Positions 58,803 to 64,000 of a stretch of DNA of 64,000 bases are shown one piece after another; the stretch's first letter is position 1, and every line of letters begins with the position of its first letter. The stretch is from Planotetraspora silvatica (GTDB taxonomy: Bacteria; Actinomycetota; Actinomycetes; Streptosporangiales; Streptosporangiaceae). The notes under the pieces are model-generated. The model was not told the DNA's origin. It made no database searches and worked only from the letters and a program-made list of their open reading frames with translations. Where the stretch lies: the NCBI RefSeq assembly GCF_016863315.1, contig NZ_BOOQ01000024.1, forward strand, positions 185,892 to 249,891. Reading direction: 5' to 3'. The position numbers and the translations under genes were made by a program.

Positions 58803-59786
58803 ATGCCTCTTGACCTGCAGATACGCGCCATGCTCGAGCGTGCTGCCGCCGCCCCCGCCATCCCCCTGAGCCAACTGCCGCCCGCCGTCGTCCGCGACGG
58901 CTTCCGAGCATCCATCCTCGCCTCGCTCGGCGAGGGCTACGAACCCCTCCCGCTGGCCGAGGTCCGCGACCACACGATCGACGGCTCCGTACCCGTGCGG
59001 ATCTACCGGCCGCGAACCGAAGCCACAAGCATCCCGGTCGTCGCGTTCTCCCACGCGGGCGGATGGGTGCTCGGCGATCTGGAGACCCACGACGAGGTCT
59101 GCCGCCACCTCAGCCGCTCGCTGCCGGCCGTGGTCGTCGCGGTGGACTACCGCCTCGCGCCGGAGCATCCGTACCCGGCCGCCGTCGACGACTACTGGAC
59201 GGCGGTGTGCTGGCTCGCCGAACACGCGGCCGATTTCGGCGGAGACGCCGACCGTCTCGCCGTGATCGGCGACAGCGCCGGAGGGAACCTCGCCGCCGCG
59301 GCCGCCCTGCGCGCGAGGGAGGCGGGCGGCCCGCCTATCGCGGTCCAGGCGCTGGCCTACCCGACGGTCGACGCGACGCTCGAATACGGCACACGGCCGG
59401 GCGGTTCGTACACCACCTGTGGTGAGGGCTACGGGCTCACCCTGTCCACCATGCGGTGGTTCGTCGACTGCTACCTTCCCGACCCCGCGGCCCGCATCGT
59501 CCCGGACGCCTCGCCCCTGCTCGTCGACGACCTGTCCGGTCTGCCCCCGGCGATCGTGGCCACCGCGGAGTACGACCCGTTGCGCAGCGAGGGCGCGCAC
59601 TACGCGCACCGGCTCGCTCAGGCCGGTGTCACCGTCACCCACCTCGACCTCGACGGGCTCGTGCACGGCTTCCTCTACCAGACCAGGGTGTCGCGCTCAG
59701 CCGACCGGGCCCGAGAAGCGTTCGTGGACGCCGTCCGCGAGGCCCTCGGCGCCCGGCTCGACGACTCGACGGAGGTGCGGGCATGA
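58803..59786 (+). CDS. Alpha/beta-hydrolase esterase (HSL / family IV)
   Basis: A 327-aa esterase of the hormone-sensitive-lipase group. The start at 58803 (MPLDLQIRAML) is the normal family beginning and has GAGGA 9 bases upstream; an in-frame ATG at 58755 would add 16 residues. The oxyanion-hole motif reads HAGGW (about 83; usually HGGG), the nucleophile is Ser in GDSAGG (about 157) and the catalytic His is in DGLVHGF (about 285). It ends in an ATGA overlap with the Baeyer-Villiger monooxygenase, so it most likely hydrolyses the ester or lactone that enzyme makes. Confidence 0.9.
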   Translation: MPLDLQIRAMLERAAAAPAIPLSQLPPAVVRDGFRASILASLGEGYEPLPLAEVRDHTIDGSVPVRIYRPRTEATSIPVVAFSHAGGWVLGDLETHDEVCRHLSRSLPAVVVAVDYRLAPEHPYPAAVDDYWTAVCWLAEHAADFGGDADRLAVIGDSAGGNLAAAAALRAREAGGPPIAVQALAYPTVDATLEYGTRPGGSYTTCGEGYGLTLSTMRWFVDCYLPDPAARIVPDASPLLVDDLSGLPPAIVATAEYDPLRSEGAHYAHRLAQAGVTVTHLDLDGLVHGFLYQTRVSRSADRAREAFVDAVREALGARLDDSTEVRA

Positions 59787-61705
59787 CCGGAACGACCAGC
59801 ACAGAGCCGATCACCGACGGGGACGACGCCATCCGGCGGGCACTTCTCGACGCCGAGCTTCCCCCGCTGCTCGCGGCCCTGGCGATCGCCACCGATGATC
59901 CGGCGCTGCTGCCCGGCCACCTGCGCCCGGCCACGATCAACAGGCTGGTGCCGCAGGGCGGCTACTCCGCGGAACAGCAGGACGAGGCGCGCTCCCTCGC
60001 GTTCGCCGCGCTCACCGCGATCCGCGACGGCCGCCTCAGGCCCCGGCGGATGTCGGCGGGCGGCGACGAGATGTTGCGAACGGCGGGGTTCCTGGCCGGA
60101 ACCGACGCCGAGCGCTACCTGCCGCTGCTGATGGACGAGCTCGCCGCGCCGGACGACCCTGCGGCCCCCCGATGGCAGAAGAGTGAGCTCGCCCCCGATC
60201 GCCTCTTCCATGTCGTCATCGTCGGCGCCGGGATGTCCGGCCTGCTGGCGGGGTACCGGCTGGGGCAGGCCGGCATCCCGTACACGATCGTCGAGAAGAA
60301 CGACGACGTGGGCGGCACGTGGCTGGAGAACACCTATCCGGGCTGCCGCGTCGACGTCAGCAGCCACCTGTACAACTACTCCTTCTTCAAGCACGACGAC
60401 TGGCCCCATTACTTCTCCAGCCAGGACGTGCTGCTGGACTACTTCCGGGAGTTCGCCGACCGCGGCGGCATCCGTGAGCACATCCGGTTCAGCACGGAGG
60501 TCATGGCCGCCGAGTTCGATGACGACACGTGCACGTGGACGGTCCGCGTGCGGACGCCGAGCGGCGGCACCGAGCTTCTCGGCGCCCAGGCGGTCATCTC
60601 CGCGGTCGGCCAGCTCAACCGCCCCTCCTACCCGCGCATCGAGGGCAGGGACGACTTCACCGGGCCGAGCTTCCACTCGGCGCGCTGGGACCACGGCATC
60701 GACCTGAACGGCAAGCGGGTCGCGGTGATCGGCACGGGAGCGAGCGCCTTCCAGTTCGTGCCTGAGATCGCCCGTACCGTCGGCGGCATGGTCGTCTTCC
60801 AGCGCACCGCCCCCTGGCTCGGACCGACACCGGACTACCACGCCCCCGTCTCGGACGGCCTGCGCTGGTTGTTCCGGCACGTCCCCGGCTACGCGCAGTG
60901 GTACCGCTTCTGGCTGTTCTCCAGCTCGGTCGAGGGCGGACTGCCGACCGTGGACGTCGATCCCACCTGGCAGGGCGGCGAACGTTCGGTGTCCGCCTCC
61001 AACGACGAACGACGTGCCCTGCTGACCATGTACCTGGAGCACATGTTCGCGGACCGTCCGGACCTGCTGCGCGCCGCGATCCCCGACTACCCTCCCGGCG
61101 CCAAGCGGATGCTGCGCGACAACGGCGTGTGGGCCGCGGCGCTGAAGCAGGACAACGTCGAACTGGTCACCGACCCGATCAGCCGCATCACCGAGCGCGG
61201 GATCGCCACCGCCGAGGGCGAATACGAGGCCGACGTCATCATCTACGCCACGGGATTCTCCGCCTCCGACTTCCTTCTGCCGATGACGGTGACCGGCCGC
61301 GACGGGGTGGACCTGCACAAGCGCTGGAACGGCGACGCGCGCGCCTACCTCGGCATGACCGTGCCGGGATTCCCCAATCTCTTCCTGATGTACGGGCCGA
61401 ACACCAACATCGTCGTCAACGGCAGCATCGTCTTCTTCTCCGAATGCGAGGCGCACTACATCCTCGAATGCCTCCGCTCGCTCCTGCACGACGGGCACCG
61501 CGCGCTGGACTGCCGGGACGAGGCGCACGACGCGTACAACGAGATGATCGACGCCGCCAACCGGCGACGGGCCTGGGGTGCGTCCGCTGTGAACAGCTGG
61601 TACAAGAACGCCCTCGGCCGTGTCTCGCAGAACTGGCCGTTCACCCTCATGGAGTACTGGGAGCGGACCCGGACTCCCGACCTCGGCGACTACGACCCTC
61701 TCTGA
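59783..61705 (+). CDS. Flavin-containing Baeyer-Villiger monooxygenase (HAPMO-like, with N-terminal extension)
   Basis: A 640-aa FAD/NADPH monooxygenase that inserts oxygen next to a ketone. After an extra N-terminal helical domain of about 140 residues, the FAD fold starts at VVIVGAGMSG (about 144), the Baeyer-Villiger fingerprint FxGxxxHxxxW is present as FTGPSFHSARW (about 292-302), and the NADPH fold VAVIGTGASAFQ follows near 313. The extension and overall length match 4-hydroxyacetophenone monooxygenase-type enzymes. It shares a 4-bp overlap with the esterase gene. Together they would turn a ketone into an ester and then an acid plus alcohol. It ends the operon, facing the lipoprotein gene 2 bp away. 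Confidence 0.92.
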   Translation: MTGTTSTEPITDGDDAIRRALLDAELPPLLAALAIATDDPALLPGHLRPATINRLVPQGGYSAEQQDEARSLAFAALTAIRDGRLRPRRMSAGGDEMLRTAGFLAGTDAERYLPLLMDELAAPDDPAAPRWQKSELAPDRLFHVVIVGAGMSGLLAGYRLGQAGIPYTIVEKNDDVGGTWLENTYPGCRVDVSSHLYNYSFFKHDDWPHYFSSQDVLLDYFREFADRGGIREHIRFSTEVMAAEFDDDTCTWTVRVRTPSGGTELLGAQAVISAVGQLNRPSYPRIEGRDDFTGPSFHSARWDHGIDLNGKRVAVIGTGASAFQFVPEIARTVGGMVVFQRTAPWLGPTPDYHAPVSDGLRWLFRHVPGYAQWYRFWLFSSSVEGGLPTVDVDPTWQGGERSVSASNDERRALLTMYLEHMFADRPDLLRAAIPDYPPGAKRMLRDNGVWAAALKQDNVELVTDPISRITERGIATAEGEYEADVIIYATGFSASDFLLPMTVTGRDGVDLHKRWNGDARAYLGMTVPGFPNLFLMYGPNTNIVVNGSIVFFSECEAHYILECLRSLLHDGHRALDCRDEAHDAYNEMIDAANRRRAWGASAVNSWYKNALGRVSQNWPFTLMEYWERTRTPDLGDYDPL

Positions 61706-61707
61706 CA

Positions 61708-62166
61708 TCAGGTTTCGACGCTGATCCCGGGCATCGGGCAGAGCATCTGCTGTTTCGCCTCGAAGTGTTTCGTCGCGCTCCAGGGGACCGTCTTGCCGGG
61801 CGGGACCTTCACGAGGGTCTGCGCGAAGTCCAGTGTCGTCGCCTTGGTGGTGGTGAAGTACACGACGATCTTGTAGGTGACCGTCTTCGTGCCGGGATTC
61901 TTCGCCGTTCCCTTGGCACCCCAACCGCCCGGTACGGCGTCACACTTCGTCTGAACGATGTTGTCGCGGATGCCGGGGTCGTTGGCGAGCTTCGTCGGGA
62001 GCGGGTTCGCCGCGATGTTCGGCGCGGACGGCGCCGGAGTCGGCGATTTCTGCGGCGCTTCGCGCGCGGCGTCCTCGCTGGACGAACATCCGGCGACCAG
62101 GGCGGAGGCCAGCATCATCGCCAGGGGGGCCCGCACCACCGAAGGCGACACATATCTCATGTTCAT
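61708..62166 (-). CDS. Small secreted lipoprotein
   Basis: A 152-aa protein with a lipoprotein signal peptide: hydrophobic stretch, then lipobox LVAGC with the acylated Cys at residue 27. A Ser/Pro/Ala-rich linker (28-55) follows, then one beta-rich domain (about 60-150) with C74 and C144 likely forming a disulfide. The domain resembles small Ig/FxLYD-like folds found in actinobacterial lipoproteins; no function can be assigned. It is convergent with the monooxygenase operon and not obviously part of the island. Confidence 0.83.
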   Translation of the reverse strand: MNMRYVSPSVVRAPLAMMLASALVAGCSSSEDAAREAPQKSPTPAPSAPNIAANPLPTKLANDPGIRDNIVQTKCDAVPGGWGAKGTAKNPGTKTVTYKIVVYFTTTKATTLDFAQTLVKVPPGKTVPWSATKHFEAKQQMLCPMPGISVET

Positions 62167-62401
62167 TCAACGAACCCCGCGGTATCTGCGTCGATATCGA
62201 ATTCATCGGCTGATGCGACTTCGCGGCATCAGGCGAACGGTGAATGTCAGATCGCCCACGATCCTAGGGCCGCTCCCGCCGGCCGGCATTCTTCGTTGCG
62301 TATCGATGACCCCGATTTGATGGGATGTTCGCGTACGCGGGATCGAATTCTTTCCGCTCGTCTTTTATGGCGGATAAGGCGGAAATGGCGCCATGCCGGC
62401 G

Positions 62402-64000
62402 TCATGAGCGCAGAGCCGACCATTTCCTGCTCTTCGCCTCCATAACCGCGGTCCTCACCCAATCGCGCTGTCCGCCCAGATCAAACGACGTCAGATGAGG
62501 ATGCAGGACGGATTTCACGCCGTGGCATCGGTGATGACCGGAGTCGGCGCCGGGACGACCTGACACCTTCACATCGGGGGACAACGCCGGCGTGATGACG
62601 GAGTTGATCAAGTGATGGTCTCCACCGGCCCGATTGAGCCGGATGGGATAGGTGATGACGGCGGTTCGATGGGCCTTCAGCGTGCCCTCCCAGGTGAGGG
62701 TCGCGGACGTGATCTCCACGCTGCCCTTCGAGGCCTTGACGCCGCCGCGGTACACGCCGTCGTCCAGGACACCGGACAGATCATTCGTGATCTTGACTTC
62801 GGTGAGCTTGGACGAGCCGGTGTTGCGGATCCTGATCGTATAGAGGACCACATCACGCAAGCGCGGCTTGTCCTGCGGGCACACGTACTCGGGTATCAAC
62901 GGCAGCCCCCGGTAGACCGTGACCGTCGCGGTCGAGGCGGTGGAGGTGGTGACCGCTCCCGACGTCCGGCGCCCTGACGCGGTCGCGGTGTTGACGATGG
63001 AGTCGGCGGCGATGTCGGCCCGCGTCACCGTGTAGCTGCCGGTGCATGTGGTCGAGGTTCGTGGCGGGAGTGTCGTCATCGGGCAGGTGATCACCGGCCG
63101 TGTTCCGGTGCCGGAGAAGGCGGTGTCGGTCGCGGTCACGTCGGTGAGGGTGACGTCCCCGGTGTTGGCGATCGCGTAGGAGTACGTGATCCGCTGGCCT
63201 GCCGACGTCACCCTCCTCGGAGTCGCCGTCTTCACAAGGGTCAACGACGGGTCGGCGGTCGCGGTGACCGTCGCGGTCGAGGCGGTGGAGGTGGTGACCG
63301 CTCCTGAAGGCAGCGTTCCTGAGGCCCTCGCGGTGTTCACGATCGAGCCCGCGTCGACGTCGGCCTGGGTCACCGCATAGGTGCCCGTGCACATGGTCGA
63401 GGCCTGCGGCGCGAGTGTCGTCATCGGGCAGGACACCGCCGGAGGTGTTCCGGTGCCGGAGAAGGCGGTGTCGGTCGCGGTCACGCCGGTGAGGGTGACG
63501 TTCCCGGTGTTCCTGATGGCGTAGGAGTAGGTGATCGTCCGTCCGGCCGTTCCCACGGTGCTGGGGGAGGCCGTCTTCAGCAGTGCCAACCCCGCGGCGG
63601 GCTCGGCTGTGACGGTCGCGGTCGAGGCGTTCGAGGTGATGGCGGTGCCGGTGGGCGGTGTGGCTGAGGCGGTGGCGGTGTTGACGATGGAGCCGGCGTC
63701 GATGTCGGCCTGGGTGACGGTGTAGTCGCCGGTGCAGGTGGTGGACGCCAGGGGAGCGAGTGCCGTCATCGGGCACATGATCACCGGGGGTGTTCCGGTG
63801 CCGGAGAAGGCGGTGTCGGTCGCGGTCACGTTGGTGAGGGTGACGTTTCCGGCGTTCATGATCGCGTAGGAGTAGGTGACGATCTGGCCTGCCGAGGTGA
63901 CCGTGTCCGGGGCCGCCGTCTTCGTGAGGGTCAACGACGGGTCGGCGGTCGCGGTGACGGTCGCGGTCGAGGCGTTCGAGGTGATGGCGGTGCCGGTGGG
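62402..64000 (-). CDS. DUF11-repeat surface protein, C-terminal part (5' end outside window)
   Basis: An open frame runs off the window at 64000, so the start is missing. It encodes four DUF11/conserved-repeat domains of about 118 aa, three near-identical (each with LTLxKTAxP, [24 protein letters not shown] and [24 protein letters not shown]) and one diverged C-terminal copy (about 355-460 counted from 63934). The DNA repeat is about 350 bp. The last 60 residues lack an LPxTG-type sorting signal or a membrane anchor. Such proteins are secreted cell-surface proteins. A frameshift at the end cannot be excluded. Confidence 0.82.
   Translation of the reverse strand, partial: PTGTAITSNASTATVTATADPSLTLTKTAAPDTVTSAGQIVTYSYAIMNAGNVTLTNVTATDTAFSGTGTPPVIMCPMTALAPLASTTCTGDYTVTQADIDAGSIVNTATASATPPTGTAITSNASTATVTAEPAAGLALLKTASPSTVGTAGRTITYSYAIRNTGNVTLTGVTATDTAFSGTGTPPAVSCPMTTLAPQASTMCTGTYAVTQADVDAGSIVNTARASGTLPSGAVTTSTASTATVTATADPSLTLVKTATPRRVTSAGQRITYSYAIANTGDVTLTDVTATDTAFSGTGTRPVITCPMTTLPPRTSTTCTGSYTVTRADIAADSIVNTATASGRRTSGAVTTSTASTATVTVYRGLPLIPEYVCPQDKPRLRDVVLYTIRIRNTGSSKLTEVKITNDLSGVLDDGVYRGGVKASKGSVEITSATLTWEGTLKAHRTAVITYPIRLNRAGGDHHLINSVITPALSPDVKVSGRPGADSGHHRCHGVKSVLHPHLTSFDLGGQRDWVRTAVMEAKSRKWSALRS

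Noticed and set aside
1..64000. CRISPR arrays, tRNA or rRNA genes, insertion sequences
   Set aside because: No direct-repeat arrays with spacers, no tRNA-like cloverleaf and no transposase were recognised in the window.

Overview
The window is about 64 kb of very GC-rich DNA with strong third-position GC bias, GTG/TTG as well as ATG starts, and many ATGA/GTGA-type gene overlaps. Gene content (mycobacterial-type 3Fe-4S ferredoxin with P450, Baeyer-Villiger monooxygenase, DUF2397/DUF2398/SMC Wadjet genes, secreted GH92 enzyme with carbohydrate-binding and PKD domains) points to a soil actinomycete, probably a Streptosporangiales- or Streptomyces-like organism. The genus cannot be fixed from this sequence alone.

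Region 1 (1-10.6 kb) is a sugar-utilisation locus: sugar ABC permease (cut by the window start) and ATPase, a LacI-family repressor, a ROK sugar kinase and a secreted multidomain GH92 alpha-mannosidase. The 12-bp palindrome GACAACGTTGTC occurs exactly before the kinase and before the mannosidase, with near copies before the repressor and the transporter, so the locus reads as one LacI regulon. Region 2 (10.6-18.0 kb) is a Wadjet-type anti-plasmid operon, jetA-jetB-jetC, whose fourth gene (jetD, the nuclease subunit) is cut down to an N-terminal stub. Region 3 (18.0-22.2 kb) holds a TetR regulator, a benzaldehyde-dehydrogenase-like ALDH and a GMC oxidoreductase, a plausible alcohol-to-acid oxidation pair.

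Region 4 (22.2-36.5 kb) is the least explained part: three consecutive, tightly coupled giant genes (about 2394, 1079 and 1095 aa). The first has an OmpA-like module and a long glycine-rich beta-repeat region (DUF6603-like in my judgement). The second ends in fibronectin-III-like domains. The third ends in a phospholipase-D-like domain with a degenerate HKD motif. None has a signal peptide I can see. A class II glutamine amidotransferase and a small protein follow on the other strand.

Region 5 (37.9-61.7 kb) is a large catabolic island: P450 plus ferredoxin, ALDH, alcohol dehydrogenase, a second ferredoxin, acyl-CoA dehydrogenase, NDP-forming acyl-CoA synthetase, three SDRs, a MaoC hydratase, an Ltp-type thiolase-like protein with its DUF35 partner, a PHP-domain protein, an esterase and a Baeyer-Villiger monooxygenase, with three MFS transporters and two paralogous TetR regulators. 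A 21-bp operator (TTCTAG-N9-CTAGAA) recurs about ten times in the promoters between 39.6 and 54.8 kb and ties nearly all these genes into one regulon. The logic is ring or side-chain oxidation, CoA activation, beta-oxidation-like steps, retro-aldol or thiolytic cleavage, and ketone-to-ester-to-alcohol cleavage of some hydrophobic alicyclic, aromatic or isoprenoid/steroid-like substrate. Region 6 (61.7-64 kb) has a small lipoprotein and the C-terminal part of a DUF11-repeat surface protein that runs off the window.
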